From Tuctoria greenei (Eukaryota; Streptophyta; Magnoliopsida; Poales; Poaceae), in NCBI GenBank assembly GCA_036927565.1, contig JAYESD010000009.1:25015601-25079600 (forward strand): 64,000 nucleotides of DNA. Reading direction: 5' to 3'. The translations under genes were made by a program, and so were the position numbers. Shown here in pieces: positions 12,177 to 22,645 of the stretch (positions are counted from its first letter, which is position 1; each line of letters starts with the position of its first letter). Below the pieces are notes generated by a model that was not told the DNA's origin, made no database searches, and saw only the letters and a program-made list of their open reading frames with translations.

Positions 12177-13016
12177 GTGTTTGCCTGGCAACTATCGCAA
12201 ATGTCTCGGATCCCTAGGGAGGTGATTGAGCACAATCTGAAGATTTATCCCGATGCTCGTCCTGTACATCGGAAGCCTCGGAAGCAATCAGTAGAGCGAC
12301 AAAACTTCATACGTCAAGAAGTGAAGAAGTTGCTCGAAGCTGGATTCATCGAGGAAGTCTTCCACCCAAAATGGCTGGCAAACCCAGTCGTTGTACCTAA
12401 GGCTGGTGGGAAGCTTCGGATGTGTATCGACTACACAACACTGAATAAGGCATGCCCAAAGGATCCATTTCCACTACCTAGAATAGATCAGATAGTGGAT
12501 TCCACCTCCGGGTGTGAATTACTGTGTTTCCTAGATGCATATTCTGGGTATCATCAAATCAGAATGTCTAGGGAAGATGAAGAGCATACTGCCTTCATCA
12601 CAGTAGATGGATTGTACTGTTACACTGCCGTGTCATTCGGTCTCAAAAACGTTGCTTCAACGTTTGTGCGAGATATGTACAAAACTTTTGGAGAGCTCAT
12701 TAGAGATGTAGTGGAAGTGTACATCGATGACATCGTCGTCAAGATCAAGAACAAGGAGTCATTTCTTGACACCTTGCAAGCTGTCTTTGACAAGTTGCGA
12801 ATCACACGCACAAAGTTGAACCCAGACAAGTGTGTCTTTGGGGTTAGCACCGGAAAGCTTCTTGGATTCTTGGTGAACCACCGAGGAATAGAGGCGAATC
12901 CAACGAAGATTAAAGCTATTGAAGACATGCAACCACCAGCTCGCATCAAGGATGTCCAGAAGTTGACTGGGTGTCTAGCTGCCCTCAGCCGGTTCATCTC
13001 AAGACTGGCGAAATGA
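12177..13016 (+). pseudogene. pol: Tat-type reverse transcriptase
   Basis: About 280 residues with the ordered RT blocks: KLLEAGFIEEVFHPKWLANP, MCIDYTTLNKACPKD, FLDAYSGYHQI and the catalytic YIDDIV motif, followed by the thumb (LTGCLAALSRFISR). Key aspartates are present. It ends at TGA 13014-13016 in a place where related proteins continue into the connection and RNase H, so this stop is a lesion; the same frame resumes at 13038. Confidence 0.88.
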
Positions 13017-13037
13017 GAATTACCCTTCTTCAAATTA

Positions 13038-14321
13038 TTGAGGAAGTCTGGACCATTCCAATGGTCTGAAGAAGCAGAAAAGGCATTCGAAGAGCTGAAG
13101 CAGCTCCTCACCACTCTACCAACTTTGGTAGCTCCGAACCCTGGTGAGCCACTTCTGCTTTACATTTCAGCAACTGACAAAGTTGTTAGCATGGTCCGGG
13201 TTGCAGAAAGACCAAAACCATCCCCAGTTCAAGAATTCAGACCCCTCCGGAAAGGTCCGGAAGGCGAGTCTGGGTCCTAGCCCCCAGACCCAAATCCTCG
13301 AGGTGAGACGCCAGAGGATCAACCTCCTTCAAATGAAGGAGTTACTGTTGCTGAACAAGAAGATCCAGACCCTTCCAGGAAGGTCTGGGTCACTTTAGAA
13401 GAAACTCCGGGTTCTTCAAGCAAGAACCGGGAGGTCCCCAAAAAAGGTTCGGACCCCTCCGAGAGGGTCCGGGTTGATGAGGAGGAAGCTCCGGGCCCCT
13501 CCGGGAGGGTCCGGACAGTCCAGCACCCAGTGTACTTCATCAGCGAGGTACTCCATGATGCCAAGACTCGGTACTTAGAGGTGCATAAGCTGCTCTATGC
13601 AGTTCTTATTGCCTCTAGGAAGTTTCATCACTACTTCCAAGCTCACAAGATTTTAGTGGTAACTTATCCACTGCGTGCAATCTTGCATAACCCCAACTCT
13701 ACTGGGAACATTGCAAAGTGGGCAGCGGAATCGGCCGAGTTCGATCTTGAATTCGTCCCAAGACAAGCGATCAAGAGTCAAGCATTGGCAGACTTTGTGG
13801 CGGAATGGACCCCCTCTCCATCAAATCCTAGGGGCCCCAGTGAGCAGAAGCCAGAACCCAAGGTTCCGGTTTTCACCGAGCCTCACTGGACTCTCTACTT
13901 CGACAGCTCCGTGCAGAAGCAGGGGGTCGGAGCTGGAATCCTTCTCCTCGCTCCAACCGGGGAGAAGGTCAAATACATGGTTCACCTTAACTTCAAGGCA
14001 ACCAACAACATGGCGGAGTATGAAGCACTAATCTATGGGCTCAAGGTGGCACTATCATATGGTGTCAAGCAGCTATTGGTAAAGGGTGATTCGCAACTCG
14101 TTATAAAACAAGTCAAAGGTGAATGCTGCGGCAACAACCCCCAACTAGCTGCATATCATCTTGAAGTCCAGAAGCTTCAGAAGGATTTCGAAGTCCTGGA
14201 TCTTTGCCATGTCCAGCGTCTCAACAACGCTGAAGCTGACGAACTCTCGACGAAAGCTTCAACCAGAGCTTCGGTTCCCGACGGAACCTTCGTCCGGAGG
14301 TTTTCAAGACCAACAGCTTAG
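13038..14321 (+). pseudogene. pol: Tat-type RNase H plus second archaeal-type RNase H
   Basis: The first part (13038-13270) is the start of the RT-linked RNase H (FQWSEEAEKAFEELK, then LLLYISATD). It is interrupted by ~270 bp of G/C-rich hairpin-containing sequence with stops. The domain resumes at 13530 with VYFISEVLHDAKTRY. From about 13880 a second RNase H follows: YFDSSVQKQGVGAGI, TNNMAEYEALI, GDSQLVI, a pattern of D-E-D residues typical of the archaeal-type RNase H found in Tat elements. The stop at 14319-14321 separates it from integrase, read in the same frame from 14376. Confidence 0.85.
13238..13514 (+). repeat. Four imperfect hairpin units inside the Tat RNase H
   Basis: Units at 13238-13260, 13366-13387, 13450-13471 and 13491-13514 each consist of GGACC/GGTCC-type arms around a short C- or T-rich loop (for example CGGACCC ... 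GGGTCCG). They sit in a linker inserted between VAERP and VYFISEVL. A fifth similar hairpin is at 15798-15819 in the 3' region. Confidence 0.65.
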
Positions 14322-14375
14322 CCTGCCGAACTCAGCGAAGGGGGCAAGACCAGCACCTCGAAACTGGCGGTCCCG

Positions 14376-15712
14376 ATGGTCCTGTTACCATGGCATCCAT
14401 CAAGGGTCGTAGGTGCTGTAGGAAGCTCCGAGCAACCCAGTGAGCAAGACTCAGAAGCTCAAGTTAGCTCCGATGCATGGATCTCGGAGATCCGGAGCTA
14501 CTTGAAAGACAATATCCTTCCTGAAGACAATGTGTCTGCTGACCGGATAGTTAGATTGGCTAAAAGATACACACAAGTAGAAGAGGATCTCTACCATCCT
14601 TGTGCCAATGGCGTCCTAATGCGGTGCATTACAAGGGAAGAAGGCCGTGAGCTCCTTGCGGAAATCCACGGAGGCGAGTGTGGGAACCATGCATCTTCCC
14701 GCACGTTGGTCGGTAAAGCCTTCCGGCATGGTTTTTACTGGCCTACAACACTCCAGGATGCAATCGAGCTAGAGAAGAAATGTGAAGCATGCCAGTTTCA
14801 TGCGAAGCAAATTCACACACCAGCTCAACCTCTACAAATGATACCTCGACATGGCCATTCGCTGTGTGGGGTATAGATATCTTGGGACCTTTCCCAAAAG
14901 CCGTCGGAGCTTTCAAGTTCCTGTATGTCGCCATCGACAAGTTCACTAAGTTGCCAGAAGCAACTCCAGTTGTGACAATAAACAAGCAATCAGCTATCAA
15001 TTTCTTGCAGTCCATAGTATGCAGATTTGGAGTCCCAAACAAGATAATAACTGACAACAGGACCCAATTCACAAGTTATGCATTCCAAGGATATTGCGAA
15101 GACCTCGGCATTCAAGTCAGCTACGCTTCCGTAGCTCACCCGACATGCAATGGACAAGTTGAGAGATCAAATGTAGAAATCCTAAAAGGACTCAAGACGC
15201 TCACATATGAGCGCCTGAAAAAACATGGAGCCAACTGGATTGAAGAGCTTCCGCCCACCCTGTAGGCAAACAGGACAACTCCAAACCGGTGAACTGGAGA
15301 GACACCTTTCTTCCTGGTGTACGGAGCTGAAGCAGTCCTTCCTCCGAAAATCATTTTGGGGTCGCTTCGGGTCCGGACCTTCAACGAAGCCACGCAGGAC
15401 CAGGTCCGGCGTTAAGACCTTGACCTCATTGAAGAGGGAAGATGTCGAGCAGCTGTTCGAAATGCACGATACCGCCAAGCGCTCCGGCGCTATCACCAAA
15501 GGCATGTGCATAACCGACAGTTTGAGAAAGGCGATCTGGTGTTACAAAGAATACAAACTCAAGAAGGGTTAAACAAACTTCCCCCCAGTTGGGAAGGACC
15601 CTTTCGAGTGATCAAAGTATCCCATCCCGGATGCGTTCGCTTGGCAAATGAGGATGGGACACCGCTCCCTAATCCTTGGAACATTGAGCACCTCCGTAAG
15701 TTCTATGCTTAA
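14376..15712 (+). pseudogene. pol: Tat-type integrase, frameshifted
   Basis: The N-terminal zinc-binding HHCC part is read to 14876 (GKAFRHGFYWPT ... CEACQFHAKQ). A 1-nt shift near 14850 moves the frame, and the catalytic core continues to 15265 with the D,D,E residues in WGIDILGPF, ITDNRTQF and NGQVERSNVE. Stops at 15263-15265 and later ones break the region to about 15500. The C-terminal part (15506-15712: KGDLVLQRI, KLPPSWEGPFRV, NIEHLRKFY) is open and ends at a natural TAA. It would join the cDNA to host DNA, but this copy cannot make it. Confidence 0.85.
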
Positions 15713-16997
15713 TATCACGAAGGTGAGTCTGTAATTACATATGATGTATGTTATAGCGTCATTATAGAAAGTCGGGTACTTCCTTCGGGAGGACAGCCGG
15801 ACCTTTCTCAGAAGGTCCGCAAAGTTCAAGCAACACTTGACACAGTCTCAGAACTAAAAGTGTAGCTAGTTACCCTGGGTCAAACAAGAAATGCAACACA
15901 CTTAGCCTGGTTCCGTACCCTAAGAGTGTACTTGTCTCCCCTGTACCCCAGACCTATAATGAAAGACAACATTATGTGAAAACAGACTCCACGTGCATTT
16001 ATTTTGTACAGACTCATTCTTTTTTATTTTTCTCTTTCTTGTCTATAACAAAGTTGTGCAACTTTCAAGAAACTTTAGCTCGAACAATTCATGTATAATT
16101 CAAGTTGCATTGTTAATTCTTTTGGGTCTTAACATTGTTGAATGGTCTACTCGCCTGAATGCCAAGCCAATCTAGGTCTGGAGTGTTGATCGACTTAGCC
16201 TGGTCCTGCACCCTAAGTACGCCACTCTACCTACACTCCGGCAGGCTTGAGTAAGGTGAGTCCAAAAAACGGTCGGACCTGGAAAAGATAAGCAAATGCA
16301 CTTGATTGTATATAGAATTGTGGTCGACCTAAAAATTTCTTTTGGGAATAGTAAGCCACAAACGAGTTATAGATAAGAAATGAATTTTACTATTTTTCTT
16401 GACTTCAGTGTGCACGAAAAATAAAAATCTCATGATGATGGAGGATGATGTCAGTGCTATCAAAGCTTCGACATTCCCTAAGGTGGCCCGTTGTCGATGT
16501 TTTAAACATTGATAGTAGGCGTCGCCGGAGCTATCAAGTTCCGAGAAATCCAGGGAGCCAGTCGTCAATGTGAAGAAAAGATGGTAGAAGGACACCCCAA
16601 TGGGGTCTGCTGTCGACGCTCTACGTGTTGACAGTGGTCGCTATCGGAGCTACTAAGCTCCGACAACCCCAGAGGGCCAACTGTCGACGCTTTACATGTT
16701 GACAATGGTCGTTGCGGTGCTACTAAGCTCTGACAACCTCAGGGGGCCCCTGCTGTCGACGACTTCAGACCTATACTCTACAAGTTTGAAGCACTCAAGT
16801 CTTCAACAAAATGCTACATCCTTTTGGTACATGTTTGCAATTAAATTGTGTACATCTACCAGGGGCCAAGTGAGACAAAGGTTGAAGACAAAAAATGAAA
16901 TTCATAAATTTCTTGGATTTCATTCATCTAAAGACAAGAGATTACAAAATTGGAGAAAACAAGAGAAGATACAAGTGGGAGATACAAGGAGAAAGTC
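15713..16997. other. 3' non-coding region of Tat-type element
   Basis: 1.3 kb between the end of pol and the stop end of the antisense gene. It holds a hairpin (15798-15819), two partial repeats of a 'cttagcctgg...ccctaag' block (near 15902 and 16195), and a 72-bp tandem repeat (16490-16765). No ORF with recognisable homology. Confidence 0.7.
16490..16765. repeat. 72-bp tandem repeat in Tat 3' region
   Basis: Three diverged units begin with GTCGATG or GTCGACG near 16493, 16609 and 16682, each with a TTGACAGTGGTCG-like block and GGAGCTACTAAGCTCCGAC. The last two are 72-73 bp; the first is followed by a longer spacer. Each unit has an internal GGAGCT...AGCTCC inverted repeat. Confidence 0.6.
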
Positions 16998-18634
16998 CTA
17001 AATCCTACGAAACAACAAGGCGACCTTCTGGGCAACCTCCGACAAGCCGGTCTTGGCGACATCTCCCTCTCCATCGATGGGACCTTCAAGCATCGGGTCT
17101 AGTGGGAAATGATGATCCCGGCTTGTGTAGCACGTCAGCATGTATTCTGTGACGTTCTGCGCAAGGGATTTCCCTTCAGTTTCCAACTGATCCGCGATGA
17201 CATTGCCCATCTTGTTGAGTTTGTTGCCAGCCGAGCTCAACGCCTTCAACGCATGGTCCAGCTCCAGCTCCGGATCGTCCGGACGCACGGTACTAAAGCC
17301 CAGTAGCGTCAGCGCGTCATTGGCTTTGCCCAAGAAGTCCCATACTTGTTGGGACTCTGCAAACCTTGAGCCTCGAATCTCTTCCAAGGACCTCTTGGCT
17401 GCCGCAAGCTCCGAACCCTCCCGGGCAAGGCGCTCAACCTCTTTGACATGCTGTTGAATCCTTTTAGCAACTTGCTTTTCAAGGTTGGCAAGCTCCTTCT
17501 CCCGGACGTGGATCTTGTTCCGACGGTCAACCAGGTCTTTCTCCCGGCCTCAAATCTTCTTCTCCCTAGAAGCGACTTCGTCCTCCCTTTTGGTAAGGTC
17601 CTATCCCCGTAGCCAGGCCTTCTCCTCCTCGCTCTTGCAGCGCTCCTCCAGCTTTTGGGTGCGCTCCGCAAGGCTCTTGTCACCCAGATCCAGCCTTTGG
17701 GCGAGCTCCTCCTCCCTCTTCACGAGGTCATCCCTCAGCTCCAGGAGTTTTTGCTCTTCATCTTCGAGCTTTTTCTCTCGCTCCTCAAGAGCCTCCCTAC
17801 GCTTGACGAGGCTTTCGTGGATGATACTGAGCTTCTCCTGGCGATCATTCACTACTTCATTAGCAGTCACGGATTATTCGTGTATAGCCCGGGACTGATT
17901 GTCGAGGGATCGCACCATGCTTTTCCTCTCGTCCAGCAGCTGGCCCCAGTACTCCATCCGGGCCTTCTCCCTCTTGACCCACTCCTTGTCATCGGCCAGC
18001 CTTATTTGCGCCAGCTTGGTCTCGAATTGGAGCCGGTTGCGCCACCTCCTAAGGGTTTGGCACTCCTCCTCGAGGGCCTTGCGGTCGTGATAAAAGGTGA
18101 GTTGGACCTGACGAAGGCTGGAGCAGGCGTTGTCAATGGATAACGACAGGGGGATTGGCTCCGGACCTGTCGGGGTACTCTCCACTGACTCTAGTGGGTT
18201 CTCCATAACAAAATTTGGGTCCCACTCTACAAGAGTGGTCCCCTGAGCTTCCGCGACACTAGGGCCGCCCTCCGAGATTGCCTCAGTCGTCGCCGAGGAA
18301 GGTCTGGCAATGAGAGCTTCTACCTTCGAAGTCAGCTCCGAAGGTCCTGCTGCCAGGTCATCAGCAACTGAACCCTCAGGCAGAGGACTGGCGCTTCGTC
18401 TTGGCACCCTGGCTCAGGCGCGGGTACCTCTAGAACTACCACCTCCGGGGTAGGCATTGAAGACTCGGCCGGAGATGAGGCCACCTCCGGCTCCAGTGCT
18501 GGTGCCTCCTCCACTGCTGGTTTAGGCGCTGGTGCTTCGACCTCCACTGGTTCGGGTGCCGGCACCTCCACGATAACTGGCTCAGGCGCCGGAACATCAT
18601 GAACCATCGGCTCCACCATTGGGGCTTCAATAAC
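16998..18634 (-). pseudogene. Tat antisense gene, 3' half (Pro/Glu-rich and coiled coil)
   Basis: Read on the minus strand, this continues the gene that starts near 32614 after removal of the copia element. First come repeats of about 10 residues based on PAPEPV (18619-18420), then an acidic linker (18407-18180), then a long heptad-like coiled coil rich in E, K, R, L (18100-17400, for example KRREALEEREKKLEDEEQKLL), and a C-terminal segment ending at 16998. Stops and shifts are seen near 18400, 17874 and 17601. Function is unknown. Extra ORFs between pol and the 3' LTR, some antisense, are known in Tat elements. Confidence 0.65.
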
Positions 18635-18947
18635 ATCCGTGAAAGTGCATCTAGGTTCCCCGTGGGTTTTGGATGATTGATGACGACAATTAAGTCGCTA
18701 ATGAGCTCAGGTGATCTTAGCACAGGTATGGACTCAATTGGAGACGCAAACCCTCAAAAAGGAAAAGGAAGGAAACGGAGTCAACTCGAAGCGTAGAAAC
18801 TAGGGTTTCTAGCGTGTTTGAGTTAGACTAGCCGTAGTAATAGGAGGGTGTGTGTGTCAAGTGCATTGAGATCAAGTTTGGGAGCTCAAAGTGGTTTAGA
18901 GGTCAAACCTAAAAGAAATGAGTGGTTGAGTGGTCTGGCCGTAGGGC

Positions 18948-20218
18948 CGGACTAGTCCGTGCAGGAGGCCAGACTAGTCCGTTCCTGGCCGGCCAAGTCC
19001 GTTTCTAGCCGGACCAGAAGGGTCTGACTGAGATCGGACTAGTCCGTTTGTGACCGGACTAGTCCGGGTAGCTGTGAGTGGGTTTTGGGGATGAAGTCAC
19101 AAAACCACGGACTTGTCCGTTTTGGACCGGACCAAGAGGTCCTGAGTGAGAACGGACTAGTCCGCCCGTGGGGCCGGACTAGTCCGGGTTGGCTAAGATA
19201 AGGTGCTTCTATGGCTAAGTCTGGGAGGACCGGACTAGTCCGCCCTAGGGGCCGGACTAGTCCGTGGTCCTCAGACTAGTCCGTTTTCACCCGGAGCAGA
19301 AGGCTCTGTGTGTGATCGGACTAGTCCGGTGTTGACCGGACTAGTCCGTTCTGGAAGTGACCGTTTGAATTTGAAGTTTGGCGGGTAGCGTGACGATCGT
19401 GTGTCAGCTGTCGGGACCTGACAAAGGAGTCAGTGGTCCCCTAGGCCGGACTAGTCCGGGCCAGTGGCCGGACTAGTCCGCCCTTTTGCTGAAGTCAGCA
19501 AATTGGGGTTGGGACCTCTATAAAAAGGGGACCCCCGGCCTCATTTCAAATACCCTTGGAAAAACTCAAACCCTAGCGCCGCCACAGCCAACTTGGAGCA
19601 CTCCTAAGCCTCTTTCTTGCCTACTTTCCCTCTAAAACTAATTCTTGAGTGGATTAGGGTTTAGTGAGGTGGAGAAGAGGAAGAACATCGCGCTTGTGCT
19701 CCCGGTTTGATCTCTTGCACTCGTTGAGTCTTTGTGGGCTGTGTATTGAGTTTGTTTTACTGTGTTGATCATCTTTGTGGTGTGGGAGCCTCAGTTTGTG
19801 AGAAGCCCCAACGAACTTTGTAATCACCGTTGTGATTAGTGGAGAACCAAGTTAGGCCCGTGCGGTAAACTTGGTGAGGGAAGGGTTGTTGGACCCGGTC
19901 CTTTTGTGGACTCCTCAACGAGGACGTAGATTCCTTGTGTGGGATCGAACCTCGGGATAAAATCCTTGTCTCCTTGTGTTCTTCGCATTTACTCTATTGA
20001 TTACTTTGTTCTAGAGTTGATAGTCTTGTTTCATACTCCGCATTGCTACAAACTTGTGGAAACTTGACTTGCTCTTGTTTAGATTGTTGCTCAACTTGAC
20101 TTAAACATACACTCACTCGTAGCATTGAGAAAATCCCCTAAAACTTGCTAGAAACATCTTTTTAGGGTTATTCACGCAGGCTGACCGGACTAGTCCGCCC
20201 CCTGACCGGACTAGTCCG
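18948..20218. repeat. Palindrome array CGGACTAGTCCG in 5' LTR (13 perfect copies)
   Basis: Perfect copies start at 18948, 19035, 19055, 19153, 19175, 19231, 19253, 19317, 19337, 19447, 19469, 20186 and 20207. Several one-base variants lie between them (for example at 18970 and 19272, and CGGACTTGTCCG near 19108). Most are paired, with starts about 20-22 bp apart. Each 12-mer is its own reverse complement with ACTAGT in the centre. The 3' LTR has the same set plus one (29383). Confidence 0.95.
19519..19526 (+). promoter_or_regulatory. TATA box of SIRE-like LTR
   Basis: TATAAAAA followed by a G-rich stretch; the identical copy is at 29932-29939. Eleven perfect palindromes lie upstream of it, where enhancer elements would sit, and two downstream, so those two are expected in the transcript. 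Confidence 0.7.
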
Positions 20219-20299
20219 CCCCCTGCAATTTAATCTCGTTTTATTGAGTCATTTGCAGGTCAATTAGCCTATTCACCCCCCCTCTAGGCAACTTTCAAT

Positions 20300-20311
20300 T
20301 GGTATCAGAGC
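20300..20311 (+). promoter_or_regulatory. Primer binding site, initiator tRNA-Met type
   Basis: TGGTATCAGAGC two bases after the LTR end; it is the classical sequence complementary to the 3' end of plant initiator tRNA-Met, used by most copia elements. Confidence 0.95.
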
Positions 20312-20346
20312 AGGACTCTCCACAAAGAGTCTAACAACTCGGAGAG

Positions 20347-22632
20347 ATGGCCGGAGTGGTGAATGACGATGCATCGAGCAGCAACTACGAGGCGACCCGT
20401 GAGGAGACGTTGGCTTATCAAGATAAGCCAACGGACGATGAGGAGACTCGCCAACTCAAGGCGAAGCTCCGGGAGAAGTTGAACATTTCCAAGATTGATC
20501 CATCAAACCAATCAAGCGGTGGTGGTGGAGTCAACTACAACCGGCAAGGATTCAACTATGAACGCCTTGCCGCCAACAACCACTACCTGTCCATCCCATT
20601 GGGGAAACCTCCCCAATTCGATGGAACGGACTACGGTATGTGGAAACATAACATGAAGATCCACCTCGTGTCACTCAACCCAGCGTTGTGGCAAATTGTC
20701 ATGACCGGGGTGGAGATTCCAAAGGATGAGGACAACATAACTCAAGAACAAGCCATCCTCATCCACCGCAACGCTCAAGCTGCGGGTGTGATCATCTCAT
20801 CTCTCTCTAGAGATGAGTTCAACCGTGTCGATGGCCTTGAAGTGGCCAAAGACATATGGAACACCCTCAAGACGGCGCATGAGGGAAACCGAGTGGTCAA
20901 GGAGGCCAAGATCGAGCTCATCGAAGGAGAGCTTGGGAGATTTGCCATCTTGGATGGTGAATCCCCCCAAGACATGTACAATCGGCTAAAGGTGCTGATC
21001 AACAAGAGCCGATCTTATGGCTGCACCAAGTGGACCGACCACGAGGTGGTGAAGAGGATGATCCGGGCATTCATGCCTAGGAACGTCTCTTTATGCTCCA
21101 TGATTCGGGAAAGTCCGGGGTTCACTCAAATGACCCCGGAGGAGGTCCTTGGGAGGATCATTAACCATGAAATCATGGAGAAGGAGGCGCTCTTCTACAA
21201 CGACCTCCAAAAGTTCACCGCCTCCAAGATGAAGAACGTTGCACTCAAGGCAACGCCCTCTTCAAAGGAGCAAGAAGAAAGTGATGAGGAGAGCCTCGAC
21301 ACCGATGAGGAGGAGGCCTTCTTCATCAACAAATTCAAGAGAATGATGAGGAGGAAGAAAGGGGGGCACAACCATGAAGGCAAGGGAAAGGAAAGAGCAA
21401 GACCCAAATCAAGAAGGTCTTGCTACAACTGTGGCGAGTATGGGCATTTCATCGCTGATTGCCCACACGAAGAAACAAAGAAGAAGAAGGAAGGGAAGCC
21501 TCAAGAAAGGAGATTCTTCAAGAAGAAGAGGTCCTCCGGACAAGCCCATTTGGGGAAGGAGTGGGACTCTAACGATGAGTCCTCCTCCGAAGAAGAAGAA
21601 GAGAAGATGGCCACCATAGCCATCGGGAGGAACTCCAAGGGAGGCAAGCTCTTCCCCAACCTCAACAACGACCACAAGCCTACTTGTCTTATGGCAAGGG
21701 AAGGAAAGAGAAAGGTAACATCTCATCCTTCCTCCCCAACTTCCTCACATGATGATTTTGATAGTGCTAGTGAAAATGAGCATATGTTTAAGGACATAAG
21801 CAAAAGCACCTTGCGTAGGATGAAGTTGCTTATGGATGAGATCTTTGAGAAGGAAGATCTCATAAATAGACAGGAGGACATGCTCATCCTTGAGAAGGAG
21901 AGATGTCAAGAGCTTGATGAGCTCCTTGAGCTCGAAAGAGAGAAGAGCAAGGCATTGGAACACGAACTTGCACTTTGCAAGAAAACGTGTTCAAGTCTTG
22001 AGGAGAAGTCGATTGAGCTCAAGGATGAACTTGGAAGCTTGTCAAAAGCTAACAAGATCCTTGAGACTCAAATTGAGTCACTCAAGAACAATGTAACCTC
22101 TTCCTTCAAGAGCTCAACCTCCTCAAAGGCCTCATCCAAGGCAACATCACCTTGCAAGTGCTCCAACTTGATCCTTAAACTTAAGGATGAACTCAACCTA
22201 GCACAAGGCAAACAAGCACCTAAGGGTGCCATCTTTGACAAGGAAAAGGTGGCATATGCACGAAGTGCATTCACCAACACAAGACCACCCCATGTCAAGG
22301 ATGGTCTTGGCTATACTAGAGGTGCAAGGCATAACACCAAAACCTCTAAGTATGGCAAAGACATGATTGTCTTTGTTAAGGGGAGTTCATCCCAAACTAA
22401 AATTGAAAAGAACTCACTCTCAAGCAACAAATTGCCTAAATCTGAATTGCATCCTCTATTTCATGATTTTGATGCATCCTATGTGCTAAAGAGGAACAAA
22501 CACGGCAAAGTGTTTGCTAGATATGTTGGGCCACTCCGCAAGAGCCCCAAGCCTTGCGTGTGGGTGCCCAAATGCCTAACTACTAACGTGAAAGGACCCA
22601 ACTCAGCTTGGGTACCTAAAAGGAAGGCATAA
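20347..22632 (+). CDS. gag: SIRE-like gag polyprotein
   Basis: 761 residues, ATG 50 nt after the LTR end. Residues ~75-290 form the copia-type capsid region (KPPQFDGTDYGMWKHNM, VKEAKIELIEGELGRF, LKVLINKSRSYG). A Glu/Asp-rich then Lys-rich stretch precedes a CCHC zinc knuckle starting at residue 359 (CYNCGEYGHFIADC), which would bind the genomic RNA. Residues ~480-600 are a leucine/glutamate-rich coiled coil. The C-terminus ends WVPKRKA and TAA, as expected before a pol that begins with protease. No internal lesion, consistent with the young age. It forms the cytoplasmic virus-like particle. Confidence 0.95.
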   Translation: MAGVVNDDASSSNYEATREETLAYQDKPTDDEETRQLKAKLREKLNISKIDPSNQSSGGGGVNYNRQGFNYERLAANNHYLSIPLGKPPQFDGTDYGMWKHNMKIHLVSLNPALWQIVMTGVEIPKDEDNITQEQAILIHRNAQAAGVIISSLSRDEFNRVDGLEVAKDIWNTLKTAHEGNRVVKEAKIELIEGELGRFAILDGESPQDMYNRLKVLINKSRSYGCTKWTDHEVVKRMIRAFMPRNVSLCSMIRESPGFTQMTPEEVLGRIINHEIMEKEALFYNDLQKFTASKMKNVALKATPSSKEQEESDEESLDTDEEEAFFINKFKRMMRRKKGGHNHEGKGKERARPKSRRSCYNCGEYGHFIADCPHEETKKKKEGKPQERRFFKKKRSSGQAHLGKEWDSNDESSSEEEEEKMATIAIGRNSKGGKLFPNLNNDHKPTCLMAREGKRKVTSHPSSPTSSHDDFDSASENEHMFKDISKSTLRRMKLLMDEIFEKEDLINRQEDMLILEKERCQELDELLELEREKSKALEHELALCKKTCSSLEEKSIELKDELGSLSKANKILETQIESLKNNVTSSFKSSTSSKASSKATSPCKCSNLILKLKDELNLAQGKQAPKGAIFDKEKVAYARSAFTNTRPPHVKDGLGYTRGARHNTKTSKYGKDMIVFVKGSSSQTKIEKNSLSSNKLPKSELHPLFHDFDASYVLKRNKHGKVFARYVGPLRKSPKPCVWVPKCLTTNVKGPNSAWVPKRKA

Positions 22633-22645
22633 ACTTGTTTTGTAG

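Larger units (their letters stand above)
18640..20297 (+). repeat. 5' LTR of SIRE-like element
   Basis: Begins TGAAAGTGC and ends ACTTTCA, giving complementary LTR ends. U3 (to about 19545) is packed with CGGACTAGTCCG palindromes. TATAAAAA at 19519 marks the promoter. The R/U5 part is AT-richer and holds two more palindromes close to its end. Confidence 0.97.

Noticed and set aside
17655..18143. Plus-strand 162-codon Leu-rich frame
   Set aside because: Opposite to the Glu/Lys coiled coil of the antisense gene; Glu codons read backward give Leu and Ser.
18948..20218. Palindrome array as a CRISPR array
   Set aside because: Spacing is irregular, units are only 12 bp, and the context is a plant retrotransposon LTR.
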